Notes: generated from the letters alone by a model not told the origin. Shown: positions 7,461-19,277, numbered from the stretch's first letter. The stretch: DNA of 33,572 bases from Photorhabdus khanii NC19 (GCF_000517265.1 NZ_AYSJ01000012.1:69933-103504); one strand, 5' to 3'. Program-made: numbers and translations.

Positions 7461-9917
7461 ATGTCAGGTTGGCGTAAAATATATTATAAATTATTGAATT
7501 TACCACTGAAAATACTGGTAAAGAGCAAGCTTATTCCTACAGATCCCATTACCGAATTACGGCTCGATACAACACGCCCTATTCTGTACGTCTTGCCGTA
7601 TCACTCCAAAGCAGACTTACTGACATTACGTCAGCAATGTCTTGAGCAGGATCTGCCGGACCCTTTAAACTCACTGGAGGTAGGTGATACAGAGCTTCCG
7701 GGCTATGTATTTATCGATAATGGCCCACGCGTATTCCGCTATTGCGCACCAAAGCAGGAATCCGTAAAAATTTTCCATGCTTATCTGGATCTGCATCGTA
7801 ATAATCCAAACCTGGATATTCAAATGCTGCCAGTTTCTGTCATGTTTGGTCGTTCACCCGGACGTGAAGGACACAGCACCCCACATCTGCGGTTACTTAA
7901 TGGTATCCAGAAATTCTTCGCTATTCTCTGGCTGGGCCGGGACAGTTTTGTCCGTTTTTCAAACACCGTATCTCTGCGTTATATGGCAACTGAGCATGGC
8001 ACAGACAAGACAATTGCTCACAAGCTGGCTCGCGTGGCACGAATGCACTATTCACGCCAACGCCTGGCGGCAGTGGGTCCGCGCGTGCCTGTTCGTCAGG
8101 AGCTGTTTAATAAGCTGCTGGCTTCAAAAGCAATAGAAAAGGCCGTCACCGATGAGGCCCGCAGCAAGAAAATCTCCCATGAGAAAGCGCAACAGAATGC
8201 CGTTAACATGATGGAAGAGATTGCCGCAAATTTCTCTTATGAAACGGTACGGCTGTCAGATCGTGTACTTAGCTGGACCTGGAACCGTCTGTATCAGGGG
8301 ATCAATGTTCACAATGCTGAACGCATCCGTCGTCTGGCACAGGATGGTCACGAACTGGTTTATGCGCCCTGCCACCGTAGTCATATGGATTATCTGCTGC
8401 TCTCCTATGTGCTTTACCATCAGGGTTTGGTACCGCCCCATATCGCCGCGGGTATCAACCTGAATTTCTGGCCGGCAGGGCCGATATTCCGCCGCCTTGG
8501 TGCATTTTTCATCCGCCGCACTTTTAAAGGTAATAAACTCTATGCCACGATATTCCGTGAATATCTGGGTGAGTTATTTGCACGCGGCTATTCTGTTGAA
8601 TACTTTATGGAAGGTGGCCGTTCCCGGACAGGTCGTTTGCTCGATCCCAAAACGGGCACCCTGACCATGACGTTACAAGCAATGTTGAGAGGTGAATCAC
8701 GCCCAATCACTATCGTGCCAATTTATATCGGTTACGAACATGTGATGGAAGTTGCCACCTATGCCAAAGAGCTGCGGGGAGCAACCAAAGAGAAAGAGAG
8801 CTTTTTCCAGATGATACGCGGTTTGCGTAAACTTCGTAATTTGGGGCAAGGCTATGTAAACTTTGGTGAACCTATCCCGTTGATCCAATATCTTAATCAC
8901 CATGTTCCTGACTGGCGCGATTCTATTGACCCAATAGAATTTCACCGTCCCGAATGGGTTAACCCGACAGTCAGTAAGCTGGCCGGGAAAATTATGGTGA
9001 ACATCAACAATGCCGCAGCTGCTAACGCAATCAACCTGTGTTCAACTGCCCTGCTGTCATCACGTCAGCGAGCACTGACTCGTGAGCAACTGCTTGAGCA
9101 ACTGGATTGTTATATACAGCTCATGCGCAACGCGCCTTATACAACCGATGTTACTGTGCCAAAGAAAACCGCAGAAGAGTTGTTAGAACACGCTCTGCAA
9201 ATGGATAAGTTCGAGGTAGACAAAGACAGTATGGGCGACATCATTATCCTGCCGCGTGAGCGTGCGGTTCTGATGACCTACTACCGCAACAATATCCAGC
9301 ATTTATTGGTACTGCCATCACTGATTGCCTGCATCGTTATTGATCATCGCCGTATCAGCCGTGAAGCGTTACTAAGCCAGGTAGAAATCATTTATCCCCT
9401 GCTCAAAGCAGAACTGTTTATACGTTACAACAAAGCAGATCTGCGAGAAGTGGTTAATATCCTAGTTAATGAGCTTACTCGCCAGAGCCTTATCTGTAAC
9501 AAAGAACAAGGTATGCTGGTGTTGAATCCAGCGCGTATTCGCCCATTGCAATTGCTGGCAGCCGGTGTCCGCGAAACACTGCAACGTTATGCCATCACCC
9601 TCTCCTTACTGAATGCCAACCCGGAAATCAGCCGGGGTGCGCTGGAGAAAGAGAGCCGAATGCTGGCACAACGTCTATCGGTATTGCATGGCATTAATGC
9701 ACCTGAATTCTTCGATAAGGCGGTATTCACCACATCGGTAAATACACTGCGTGAAGAAGGGTATATCAGTGATAGTGGTGATGTGATTACCGCAAATACT
9801 CAGGAGCTGTATCAGGTATTGAGTGAATTGATGTCACCTGAAATCCGTTTGACTATCGAGAGTGTCAGCTTACCGGCTGAACACAACGATGCTGAAGAGA
9901 TAACTCAAGAAGCGTAA
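7461..9917 (+). CDS. plsB: Glycerol-3-phosphate acyltransferase PlsB
   Basis: An 818-aa enzyme acylating sn-glycerol-3-phosphate at position 1 from acyl-ACP or acyl-CoA, the first step of phospholipid synthesis, at the inner membrane. The start is the ATG at 7461 ([16 protein letters not shown]), which aligns with the E. coli N-terminus; the frame is open 34 codons further upstream but without homology. The HX4D acyltransferase motif ([19 protein letters not shown]) is around residue 305, followed by [24 protein letters not shown] and [15 protein letters not shown], the four blocks of the family. The ribosome site is weak (AGAGG about 13 nt away). Confidence 0.97.
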   Translation: MSGWRKIYYKLLNLPLKILVKSKLIPTDPITELRLDTTRPILYVLPYHSKADLLTLRQQCLEQDLPDPLNSLEVGDTELPGYVFIDNGPRVFRYCAPKQESVKIFHAYLDLHRNNPNLDIQMLPVSVMFGRSPGREGHSTPHLRLLNGIQKFFAILWLGRDSFVRFSNTVSLRYMATEHGTDKTIAHKLARVARMHYSRQRLAAVGPRVPVRQELFNKLLASKAIEKAVTDEARSKKISHEKAQQNAVNMMEEIAANFSYETVRLSDRVLSWTWNRLYQGINVHNAERIRRLAQDGHELVYAPCHRSHMDYLLLSYVLYHQGLVPPHIAAGINLNFWPAGPIFRRLGAFFIRRTFKGNKLYATIFREYLGELFARGYSVEYFMEGGRSRTGRLLDPKTGTLTMTLQAMLRGESRPITIVPIYIGYEHVMEVATYAKELRGATKEKESFFQMIRGLRKLRNLGQGYVNFGEPIPLIQYLNHHVPDWRDSIDPIEFHRPEWVNPTVSKLAGKIMVNINNAAAANAINLCSTALLSSRQRALTREQLLEQLDCYIQLMRNAPYTTDVTVPKKTAEELLEHALQMDKFEVDKDSMGDIIILPRERAVLMTYYRNNIQHLLVLPSLIACIVIDHRRISREALLSQVEIIYPLLKAELFIRYNKADLREVVNILVNELTRQSLICNKEQGMLVLNPARIRPLQLLAAGVRETLQRYAITLSLLNANPEISRGALEKESRMLAQRLSVLHGINAPEFFDKAVFTTSVNTLREEGYISDSGDVITANTQELYQVLSELMSPEIRLTIESVSLPAEHNDAEEITQEA

Positions 9918-9928
9918 TTTTTAGCATC

Positions 9929-9961
9929 CGGGTGATAATGGGTTTTCCCCATTATCACCCG
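9929..9961. terminator. Strong bidirectional terminator between plsB and ubiA
   Basis: Perfect 14-bp arms CGGGTGATAATGGG (9929-9942) and CCCATTATCACCCG (9948-9961) with a 5-nt loop, placed between the convergent stops of plsB and ubiA; TAATTTTTAG precedes it, which reads as an A/T tract on the ubiA side. Confidence 0.85.
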
Positions 9962-9966
9962 ATATA

Positions 9967-10833
9967 TCAAACGTAACTGAAGAAAATACCCAAAAATAAC
10001 ACCACACCAACATAGTTATTATTGAGAAATGCCTGGAAACAAAGCTCCCTTTCCCGACCTGCCATCAGTTTCTGCTGATAAATAAATAAGGCACCGGCAA
10101 GCAACAATGACCAATAATAGATGCCGCCCAGATTCATCATATAACCCACCAACAGCAAAACCAGCAACATAGCAAGTTGCAGTAAACCAATAATCAACTT
10201 ATCGAAACGACCAAACAGGATAGCAGTAGACTTAACACCAATTTTCAGATCATCGTTACGATCGACCATGGCATACTGCGTATCATAAATAACCGACCAC
10301 AAGATATTAACCAGAAATAACAGCCAGCATTCTAGTGGTAAGGACTCACTAACCGCAGCGAATCCCATTGGGATAGACCAGCCATAAGCCGCTCCCAGAA
10401 CAAACTGAGGAAGATGACTGAACCGTTTAACAAAGGGATAAAACCAGGCCAGCGCCAACCCAACGACTGACAAGCAGATAGCCATCTTATTAAGCGCCAG
10501 AACCAACCCGAAAGAAATCAGCACCAGTACGACAAACAGGATCTTACTCTCTTTCTCACTGATAGCACCACTGGGCAGGGGACGTGTTTTTGTCCGTTCG
10601 ACATAACCATCAAATTTTCTGTCAGCAAAATCATTAATAACACATCCGGCTGCACGCATCAGAAACACACCGGCAGTAAAGACCAATAATATGTGCATAT
10701 CCGGGATCCCTTTCCCGGCAATCCATAAGGCCCAGAACGTCGGCCACAACAGCAATAATGCACCTATGGGTTTATTAATACGCATTAAACGGCAATAGGC
10801 CAGCCATTTACTTTGCGCCATACTTCCCACCAC
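9967..10833 (-). CDS. ubiA: 4-hydroxybenzoate octaprenyltransferase UbiA
   Basis: A 288-aa polytopic inner-membrane prenyltransferase attaching the polyprenyl tail to 4-hydroxybenzoate in ubiquinone synthesis. Both Asp-rich motifs are present: [21 protein letters not shown] and [19 protein letters not shown] take the GTG at 10833 as start: it aligns residue for residue with the E. coli N-terminus and has GGGGAG six bases upstream; the ATG four codons later (10821) is the alternative. The gene follows ubiC after 17 bases, forming a ubiCA operon. Confidence 0.95.
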   Translation of the reverse strand: MVGSMAQSKWLAYCRLMRINKPIGALLLLWPTFWALWIAGKGIPDMHILLVFTAGVFLMRAAGCVINDFADRKFDGYVERTKTRPLPSGAISEKESKILFVVLVLISFGLVLALNKMAICLSVVGLALAWFYPFVKRFSHLPQFVLGAAYGWSIPMGFAAVSESLPLECWLLFLVNILWSVIYDTQYAMVDRNDDLKIGVKSTAILFGRFDKLIIGLLQLAMLLVLLLVGYMMNLGGIYYWSLLLAGALFIYQQKLMAGRERELCFQAFLNNNYVGVVLFLGIFFSYV

Positions 10834-10850
10834 TTCTGTCTCCCCTTTTT

Positions 10851-11375
10851 TTAAATTTCACTTTCGTATACAGGTGATTCAGGCAAGAAGACTTCCGTTA
10901 ATAATAATGGCTTGCCTGATAACCTCAGCAATGATCGCCTTGCCCAACGTTTCCCCTGTTGCCCCACATGAATATAATCCCGCGTTAATTTATTGCTACT
11001 AAAAAGATATCGCCCAAGCGGGACTGTTCCTAAATCAACCAGACTTTCATCAGGGCCGGTTAATGTTACTTCAGGAATTAACGTTCTTCCCAATAACCAA
11101 GGGATATTATCACCGTATAACACGACCTCACGCAGCCAGTATCTCTGACAAGTTAGCAAATGCTCACTTTCATCAAGAAGTTCTTCCGTTGTGATAAAAA
11201 ACTCCCTGAATGGTACAACATGAACACACTCACAGTATTGTTCAAAACGGCGGGTCATTGAACCTAACTCCATCAGCCAGTCTGAAATCCCATCAGGCAA
11301 GTCAGATGAATCCACCGAGAACCACTGAATAGGTGCCGTTGTTAAGATCGAGTCGGTTAACATGCGATTTTCCAT
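10851..11375 (-). CDS. ubiC: Chorismate pyruvate-lyase UbiC
   Basis: A 174-aa enzyme converting chorismate to 4-hydroxybenzoate and pyruvate, the entry step of ubiquinone synthesis. Family signatures are [61 protein letters not shown] and [20 protein letters not shown]. It is slightly longer than the E. coli protein at the N-terminus; the start may be this ATG or the one at 11363. In E. coli the mal genes lie between pgi and ubiC; here pgi follows directly. Confidence 0.95.
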   Translation of the reverse strand: MENRMLTDSILTTAPIQWFSVDSSDLPDGISDWLMELGSMTRRFEQYCECVHVVPFREFFITTEELLDESEHLLTCQRYWLREVVLYGDNIPWLLGRTLIPEVTLTGPDESLVDLGTVPLGRYLFSSNKLTRDYIHVGQQGKRWARRSLLRLSGKPLLLTEVFLPESPVYESEI

Positions 11376-11488
11376 TAGGACAAATTTCTTTTATCCGGTA
11401 GTACAATTGATGGGCACTGAGAATACCACGTTGTAGGTATACAGAATAAAAAGTTATGACAAATTCTGTAAATAATGCTTGCCAAAAG

Positions 11489-11515
11489 AGCGAATTATGA
11501 TGAACACAATTCGCT
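11489..11515 (-). terminator. Hairpin downstream of pgi
   Basis: Perfect 8-bp arms AGCGAATT / AATTCGCT with an 11-nt loop; on the minus strand it is followed by CTTTTGG. It lies 35 bases past the pgi stop and probably ends the pgi transcript. Confidence 0.5.
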
Positions 11516-11549
11516 TATACAAATTAAATTCCTGCTTCAGAATAAGTGA

Positions 11550-13494
<1,945 letters not shown>

Positions 13495-14874
13495 ATGAGT
13501 TCTGTTTCATCCCTTTTCCCGGAAACCGGCGGGTATATCGTCGCAAAATTTGGTGGTACCAGCGTGGCAAATTTCGATGCCATGAATAGCAGTGCAGATA
13601 TCGTACTGGCAAATAAAGAAGTTCGTGTCGTTGTACTGTCTGCTTCTGCTGGTATGACTAACCTATTAATCGCGCTGGCGGAAGGCTGCGATGCAGATAA
13701 ACGGGCTGACTATCTGAAACAAATCCACACCATTCAATATGCGATTGCTGATCGTTTGCACATATCTGATGCTATTCGTCGGGAAATCAACCGTCTGCTG
13801 GAAAATATTAAAGCACTTTCTGAAACAGCATCGCTGGCAACTTCGGATGCACTGACAGATGAATTAGTCAGCCACGGAGAGCTGATGTCCACGCTGTTGT
13901 TTACCGAGTTGCTTCGCCAGCGTGGTACCGATGCCGAATGGTTTGATATTCGCAAAATTATGCGTACCGATGATCATTTTGGTCGTGCGGAACCAAACAA
14001 CACACAGCTTAGAATACTGGCAACTGAACATCTCTTACCTCGTCTGAAAAATACCCTGATTGTCACTCAAGGTTTTATTGGCCGTGAAGAGAAAGGCTGT
14101 ACCACCACACTGGGACGTGGTGGCAGTGACTATACTGCGGCACTGTTGGGAGAAGCCCTCAACCTGAAGCGTGTTGATATCTGGACAGATGTTCCGGGGA
14201 TTTACACTACTGATCCACGAGTCGTTCCGGCTGCCCAACGAATTGATAAAATTGCCTTTGATGAAGCGGCTGAGATGGCAACATTTGGTGCTAAAGTCCT
14301 GCACCCGGCAACGCTGTTTCCGGCTATTCGCTGTGGTATTCCTGTATTTGTTGGTTCCAGTAAAAATCCTCAGGCCGGCGGTACACTGGTTTGCGATACG
14401 ACGGAAGCGCCACCCCGATTCCGTGCTATCACCCTGCGCCGGCAACAAACCTTACTGACATTGCACAGCCTGAAAATGTTACACGCACAGGGATTTTTGG
14501 TTGAAATATTTACTATCTTGTCACGTCATAACATCTCCGTGGATTTGATCACCACGTCTGAAGTGAATGTGGCATTAACACTTGATACTACCGGCTCCAC
14601 CAGTACAAATGGCAGTTTGCTGACCAATGCACTGATGACTGAGCTTTCAACGCTGTGCAGGGTTGATGTGGAAAAAGATTTGGCGCTGGTGGCGATTATT
14701 GGTAATCAGCTTTCTCAAACCAGTGGATTAGGAAAACAGGTTTTTAGTGCGCTGGAAAGATTCAATCTCCGTATGATCAGTCACGGCGCCAGCAACCATA
14801 ACTTGTGCCTGCTTGTCCAAGGCAACGACGCAGAACAAATTGTTCAAACGCTTCATCAGCGTTTATTTGAGTGA
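13495..14874 (+). CDS. lysC: Lysine-sensitive aspartokinase III
   Basis: A 459-aa enzyme phosphorylating aspartate, the first step to lysine, threonine, methionine and diaminopimelate. The N-terminal kinase domain has KFGGTSV at residues 18-24, SASAGMTNLLIALAEG, TLGRGGSDYTAALLGEAL and DVPGIYTTDPRVV; the C-terminal third holds two ACT domains (LTLHSLKMLHAQGFLVEIFTILSRHNISVDLITTSEV) that bind lysine. It is about ten residues longer at the N-terminus than E. coli LysC. The ribosome site is AAGG at 8 nt. Enzyme feedback control appears intact, while the usual riboswitch is not visible in the leader. Confidence 0.96.
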   Translation: MSSVSSLFPETGGYIVAKFGGTSVANFDAMNSSADIVLANKEVRVVVLSASAGMTNLLIALAEGCDADKRADYLKQIHTIQYAIADRLHISDAIRREINRLLENIKALSETASLATSDALTDELVSHGELMSTLLFTELLRQRGTDAEWFDIRKIMRTDDHFGRAEPNNTQLRILATEHLLPRLKNTLIVTQGFIGREEKGCTTTLGRGGSDYTAALLGEALNLKRVDIWTDVPGIYTTDPRVVPAAQRIDKIAFDEAAEMATFGAKVLHPATLFPAIRCGIPVFVGSSKNPQAGGTLVCDTTEAPPRFRAITLRRQQTLLTLHSLKMLHAQGFLVEIFTILSRHNISVDLITTSEVNVALTLDTTGSTSTNGSLLTNALMTELSTLCRVDVEKDLALVAIIGNQLSQTSGLGKQVFSALERFNLRMISHGASNHNLCLLVQGNDAEQIVQTLHQRLFE

Positions 14875-14903
14875 GTGAATATAGTTTCGTAGACCTTGAT
14901 ATC

Positions 14904-14940
14904 CCTCTCAGCCAAAAGACTGAGGGGCATATTATGTTAA
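14904..14940 (+). terminator. Terminator-like hairpin after lysC
   Basis: Arms CCTCTCAG / CTGAGGGG (14904-14911, 14920-14927) with one G-U pair and an 8-nt loop, 30 bases after the stop, followed by CATATTATGTT. Confidence 0.55.
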
Positions 14941-15150
14941 AAAATCAATAAATATCGTCTAAAGTGGGTCGGTAATAATTCAAGTCAGTTTTAAGTGAGA
15001 AAAAATATGATTTACTTGGTTATTTTATGTTAATTTTTCCATTTATCCTATCACCCAACAGCTGATAATAAAACACAAGATAATATTATTATTACATTTA
15101 TATTGATCTATTATAAATTTACATTCCAAAAATAAAATAACTCTTCCTTA

Positions 15151-15171
15151 TTCCAATGTTTAACATTGGAA
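15151..15171. promoter_or_regulatory. Perfect 21-nt palindrome upstream of the orphan gene
   Basis: TTCCAATGTT, a central T, then AACATTGGAA: 10-bp arms with one-base centre, ending 72 bp before the orphan start codon. The geometry fits a dimeric repressor or activator site; the regulator is unknown. Confidence 0.5.
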
Positions 15172-15243
15172 CCCTCCTCCTACTAAGATAAATTAAAATT
15201 ATCTTATACATCATAAAAAACAAGTTAAAAACAGGAATAACAA

Positions 15244-15543
15244 ATGAAAGAAAATATAGAATTAACTCCCCCATATAAAAATTCCACAGGAATAATATTA
15301 TCGTTAGAATCAGGAACAGGAAACCCCTATCCCAATAATACAGAAATTAAAGTTAAACAAAATAATGGACAACAATCTAAATTTTATTTAGATTGGAATC
15401 TGGACGTGAACATGAATATTGGTTTATCCATAATATATAACACGTTACTATCTTCATTTCAGCAAAAAAATAAGGTAACAATAACTTATGAAGAGAAAAA
15501 TAATTTTAGATATATACGCTCAGTGAAAATAATTTCATCATAG
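15244..15543 (+). CDS. Small orphan protein, 99 aa, possibly AB5-toxin B-subunit-like (OB fold)
   Basis: Not recognised by close homology. The protein has no signal peptide or membrane segment. Its layout is beta-rich first half (TGIILSLESGTGNPYPNNTEIKV), then one amphipathic helix (GLSIIYNTLLSSFQQKN) and VTITYEEKNNFRYIRSVKII at the end. A helix of the type YN-x-LL-x-x-F followed directly by K-V-T-I-x-Y is a pattern I know from B-subunits of AB5-type toxins such as SubB and related small OB-fold proteins; this is pattern recognition only. It is very AT-rich, has AGGAA at about 7 nt, sits behind a perfect palindrome and ends before a strong inverted repeat. It converges on the biosynthetic operon. 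Confidence 0.55.
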   Translation: MKENIELTPPYKNSTGIILSLESGTGNPYPNNTEIKVKQNNGQQSKFYLDWNLDVNMNIGLSIIYNTLLSSFQQKNKVTITYEEKNNFRYIRSVKIISS

Positions 15544-15578
15544 AAAATAGACTAATATAAAAATAACTATTAGCCATG

Positions 15579-15623
15579 ACAGGTGATCAGTTTAGTATTT
15601 TTAGCCCCTCATTGATCACCTGT
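15579..15623. terminator. Long inverted repeat between convergent orphan gene and biosynthetic operon
   Basis: Perfect 11-bp arms ACAGGTGATCA (15579-15589) and TGATCACCTGT (15613-15623) with a 23-nt loop. Lying between two convergent stops, it probably serves as a two-way terminator, though U-tracts are poor. Confidence 0.5.
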
Positions 15624-15655
15624 TACCCAACATTAAAAGAAAACTTCTTACAACA

Positions 15656-16693
15656 TCAAATACTATTGGTCGTCCGCAATGTTGACCATAATGCTTTCAT
15701 GGCTTTTCCCTTGGGGAAAGCGATATATTCCGGTTCAATTAACGACGGCCGCCAGCTCATTTTATATTGACGTTGCGAAGCGGCAGGATAAACAATGCCG
15801 CCTTTTGATGACAACCATTTGGCAATTTTATGAAAGATTGCCGAATCATTGAAGTTCCTCTCCTCACCAAACTCCACCAATGGGGTGAAACCTAAATGAA
15901 GGTAGGAAACTGTCCCCTCTCCCAGGAAGTCATTAATCGCGGTTTCATTAATAAACTGCATAGTGCCGTCGGGTATGTCCGGTTTCTTTCGGGATAGATT
16001 ATGAAACCACCCCGATGTCTCCCCCCAAGTGTAACTATAGACGATATATGCCTGAATCTGTTCTCCCCGAGTTGCAATATAGACTCTGTGCTCACCTGAA
16101 TTCACTTCCACGGTGTTGAAATCAATCACCAGTTTTTTCAGGGCTTTCGCATGTTTTTCTTTCAACCAAAGCTGATTAATCTGTTCTAGTTGTGGTTTTA
16201 GCCGATAATATTCCTCTTGCGAGCTTATCTCTCGAACAGAAATTCCTGCCCTTCTGGATTTGCTGATTTTATTTCTAAGCTGCTGAAACCGCTTGCCTGT
16301 CATGCTATATCCATTAAGGCTCAGTGAATAACTGGCCCCAAGCTGGTTCACAGAAAAGCCATTATTCTTCAATAACACAAAGTCACTCTCATCACCGTGC
16401 AAAAAAACCGGGAAAGCCCGTTTTTCTCTGGTGAAATTGAGAAATAACTGCAAAAGTGCAGCGCGTTCTTCATCAGGTGCCAAGATGCCACCAACACACA
16501 TATGCAGGTTTTTGTCCTGGAAGAAACCAATCGCTCCCTTCTGATTCGTAAACCACAGTGTTTCACTATTGAACAACAGGCTACTCAACGGGTGCTTTGC
16601 ATAGCAAAGCACCTTTCTAAGATGACTGTTGCCAAGAACATCCTGAGCGTTCCCGGTGGTAATAACCTGGGGAATATCAGGCAACATACTCAT
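15656..16693 (-). CDS. DUF2156 / MprF-C-terminal-like aminoacyl-tRNA-dependent transferase
   Basis: About 345 aa with the tandem GNAT-like fold of aminoacyl-phosphatidylglycerol synthases (MprF C-terminal domain, DUF2156): LHMCVGGILAPDEERAALLQLFL, FLHGDESDFVLLKNNGFSVNQLG, GKRFQQLRNKISKSRRAGISVREIS, LEQINQLWLKEKHAK, WFHNLSRKKPDIPDGTMQFINE, YLHLGFTPLVEFG. This family moves an amino acid from aminoacyl-tRNA onto an acceptor. There are no membrane helices, so a soluble small-molecule acceptor is likelier than a lipid; VlmA of valanimycin synthesis, which moves serine from seryl-tRNA to an alkylhydroxylamine, is a functional parallel. I chose the ATG at 16693 (MSMLPDIPQ) with AAGGTG before it, overlapping the upstream gene by 17 bases; a longer frame reaches 16741. 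Last gene of the operon. Confidence 0.75.
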   Translation of the reverse strand: MSMLPDIPQVITTGNAQDVLGNSHLRKVLCYAKHPLSSLLFNSETLWFTNQKGAIGFFQDKNLHMCVGGILAPDEERAALLQLFLNFTREKRAFPVFLHGDESDFVLLKNNGFSVNQLGASYSLSLNGYSMTGKRFQQLRNKISKSRRAGISVREISSQEEYYRLKPQLEQINQLWLKEKHAKALKKLVIDFNTVEVNSGEHRVYIATRGEQIQAYIVYSYTWGETSGWFHNLSRKKPDIPDGTMQFINETAINDFLGEGTVSYLHLGFTPLVEFGEERNFNDSAIFHKIAKWLSSKGGIVYPAASQRQYKMSWRPSLIEPEYIAFPKGKAMKALWSTLRTTNSI

Positions 16694-19244
16694 AACGTTC
16701 ACCTTGATTCTTCGGGGCATACTGGACCGGGATAAACCCATGCTTCCTGGCGATATCCCGGATGGCTAATGCGTCATTGTAATCAATAGACTTACCGATG
16801 CTTTGATGAACACTCACCTGCTCAAGCGCCACAGCAATGGTTTCTGACAAGCAAGCCAGATTGACCCCCGCAGGGACATCGATCAGATTGCAATCGCTGT
16901 AAGTGACTTTCTCAGGCTGATAGACCAAACCACCTTCATAAACAAGATGGTTACCGTCACGAATGAAATCGAATGGTCTGGCCGCATCAAAAACAATGGC
17001 GGAATCTTTCAAGTAATTCGTATTCAAGAAAGGCTTGCCTTCACTGGTTGCTGAGACGATAAAGTCAGCCTGACTCAAAGATTGTTCATAACTCTCTATC
17101 GCTTCTAAACCAAAGGTGCCAATGACTTCAAGAACTTGCTGATGCAACACACGGGCATCGGTGACACCGGGATTTTGTTTAACAAGCCATTTCCTCATCT
17201 TATCCATGACAGAATCTGGCTGGATAATATCGTGAGTTTTTAACACCGTGGAGAGAAGCGCCTTGGTCAGCTCAGAAAGCAAAATGCGTGCTTTATTGGG
17301 GCGGCTAACCAGGATAATCCGGCCAAAGTTATGGGCTAAACCGGTGACAGAAAGCCGGCCGACAGAGCCTCTGGCCCCCACTACCGCCAACGTTTGCTGG
17401 GACGCATTTTCAGCCAACATTGAACGAATACCCTCAACCACCGCCATCGCCGTCAGAGAATTGCCGTTAGTCACTATCCGGCCCTGCCGATTATTCACCA
17501 AGCTGTTACCCCCATCAGTAATCACCGATGTATAAGCGCCTAATCCGACTATTTCAGCACCATTTTTCTCTGCTATATCAAAATACTCCTTCATTAACAC
17601 CGCCCGTTCTTTCACCGACAAAGCCATCATATCTTCGGGACTGATAGGTGAGAAAAGAAGCATACCGTTAGCGTATGCCGTTGAGCTTTCGACACCAAAC
17701 TCAACCGCGATATCAGGATTGAAATCAATCGCAGAAACTTCCGTGATCCAGTTACCGAGCTGTTTCTGTTGCTCCGGTGTGTAATTCTCCTTTATTGACA
17801 GACAATAGGAATGCGCAAGCTCATTGACCGAAGTGGTGTGAATCAGGAAAGCGAATTTCTTACCTTCAATCAATTGCGGCACAGGCGTTTTAATCTGGGC
17901 AACATTGTTGTTTCTTGAAATTGGATAACTGACCGATGGTGGCGGGAGATCCGCAACAGATAGGTCTATCAAGTGTGAAAACAGAATGTCATACCGTCCA
18001 TTCTGGACCAGTTTACAGACTTCATCAAAAGCTGTGAAAAACGCTTTAATATCTTCTTTGGCAACGTTAAGCGGCGGCTCAAAACGTACAGAACAAGGGC
18101 GGGACATCAATGGCATGGTGAAAATGCCATAGTGTTTCAATAAGAAACTACAAATAATGTAAGCCAAACCACCACTTCGTTGGCTGAAATTGATAAATAT
18201 GTTGGAAACCGCTTTACTGTCCTGTATTTCCAGACCCCGCATCAAGCCGGCACCTTGCCAATAAAAAAGCGTCGGGTATTTAGCGGCCAACTGTTCAAGA
18301 CATTCATCAACATAATTGCTGACCTCCTGAACATGCGTTAACGCCTTGCCGTCATCTTTAGTCAGATGTTCGATAACAGCAATCCCCATAGTCGCCGCCA
18401 GAACATTATTGGCAAACGTGGAGCTGTGTTTCTTGTCGAACTCGGAAACATAAAGTTCATCTGAATACAACATTGCACCAATAGGCGAGATACCCGCACC
18501 CAACGCCTTAGAAAACAGGATCACATCCGGTTTCAGGGAATAGAGCGTGGCCGCACAGAATGCCCCCAACCTACCGATGCCAGTCTGAACTTCATCAAAT
18601 ACTGACAACGTGCCATTGGCCTTACACAATTGCAAAATACTGGAGAGCGTATCCGATGGAATCACTTTCATTCCACCTTCTCCCTGTACTGGTTCAATGA
18701 TAAATGCGGCAAATTCCCGGCTTTCCAGCTTTCTTTTTATTTCATCCAGGTTTTCACTATCAACATGTTCATACAGCTTATCATCGTAAATGAAATCAGC
18801 TTTAAACCGATTGGAGCCTGTAGCGGATAATGCCGAGTAAGTTTTACCGTGGAAACTGCGATTCAGACTCAAAATACTTTTTCTGCCGGTCACCAGGCGT
18901 GCAAACTTAATCCCCGCTTCTACCGTCTCAGCACCACTGTTAGTAAAAGTACAGTGGGTGTATTTTTCCTTGTCTATTTGTTCTGCCAGCATTTCAGCCA
19001 ATAACCGTACCTTTTTGTGAATATTGGGCTGAAAGAAGATAGGTTCTTTATTTTCAATGAACTTACTGACTTCGGTGATAGCAAAATCAGGATTATGCCC
19101 AAATGGCAATGCACCATATTGAGCCAAAAAGTCTTTAACAACCCGGCCATCCGATAATGTAAGCCGGTTATTTTCAGCAGACTTAATATCCAGTTCAAGG
19201 CCCACAGAGTTTAATAAACTCTCACGATATTGATTAACAAACAT
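16677..19244 (-). CDS. Fusion: class III PLP aminotransferase + acyl-ACP-reductase-like domain
   Basis: An 855-aa two-domain enzyme. Residues 1-415 are a class III (ornithine/GABA-type) aminotransferase: TNSGAETVEAGIKFAR at 101-116, RSFHGKTYSALSATGS, IIEPVQGEGGM at 182-192, FDEVQTGIGR with PLP-contacting Asp217, and SKALGAGISPIGA with Schiff-base Lys246. Residues 460-830 resemble the long-chain acyl-ACP reductase of cyanobacterial alkane synthesis: VGLGAYTSVITDGGNSLV at 567-583, VTNGNSLTAMAVVEGI, then a Rossmann loop VVGARGSVGR at 621-630 for NADPH. Inference: the reductase makes a fatty aldehyde from an acyl thioester and the transaminase turns it into a primary amine. The intact fusion, with a linker of about 40 residues, argues for channelling. 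Third-from-last logic aside, it sits fifth in the operon with GAGAGAG as ribosome site. Confidence 0.82.
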   Translation of the reverse strand: MFVNQYRESLLNSVGLELDIKSAENNRLTLSDGRVVKDFLAQYGALPFGHNPDFAITEVSKFIENKEPIFFQPNIHKKVRLLAEMLAEQIDKEKYTHCTFTNSGAETVEAGIKFARLVTGRKSILSLNRSFHGKTYSALSATGSNRFKADFIYDDKLYEHVDSENLDEIKRKLESREFAAFIIEPVQGEGGMKVIPSDTLSSILQLCKANGTLSVFDEVQTGIGRLGAFCAATLYSLKPDVILFSKALGAGISPIGAMLYSDELYVSEFDKKHSSTFANNVLAATMGIAVIEHLTKDDGKALTHVQEVSNYVDECLEQLAAKYPTLFYWQGAGLMRGLEIQDSKAVSNIFINFSQRSGGLAYIICSFLLKHYGIFTMPLMSRPCSVRFEPPLNVAKEDIKAFFTAFDEVCKLVQNGRYDILFSHLIDLSVADLPPPSVSYPISRNNNVAQIKTPVPQLIEGKKFAFLIHTTSVNELAHSYCLSIKENYTPEQQKQLGNWITEVSAIDFNPDIAVEFGVESSTAYANGMLLFSPISPEDMMALSVKERAVLMKEYFDIAEKNGAEIVGLGAYTSVITDGGNSLVNNRQGRIVTNGNSLTAMAVVEGIRSMLAENASQQTLAVVGARGSVGRLSVTGLAHNFGRIILVSRPNKARILLSELTKALLSTVLKTHDIIQPDSVMDKMRKWLVKQNPGVTDARVLHQQVLEVIGTFGLEAIESYEQSLSQADFIVSATSEGKPFLNTNYLKDSAIVFDAARPFDFIRDGNHLVYEGGLVYQPEKVTYSDCNLIDVPAGVNLACLSETIAVALEQVSVHQSIGKSIDYNDALAIRDIARKHGFIPVQYAPKNQGERYEYVA

Positions 19245-19277
19245 AGTTCTCTCTCTCTTTTTTTAGGTGCACAAAGT

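Larger units (their letters stand above)
14875..15243. other. AT-rich leader of the 99-aa orphan gene
   Basis: After the lysC terminator, about 300 bases of very AT-rich DNA without a gene, containing the 21-nt palindrome at 15151-15171. Base composition drops sharply from lysC, marking the edge of the accessory insert. Confidence 0.5.
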
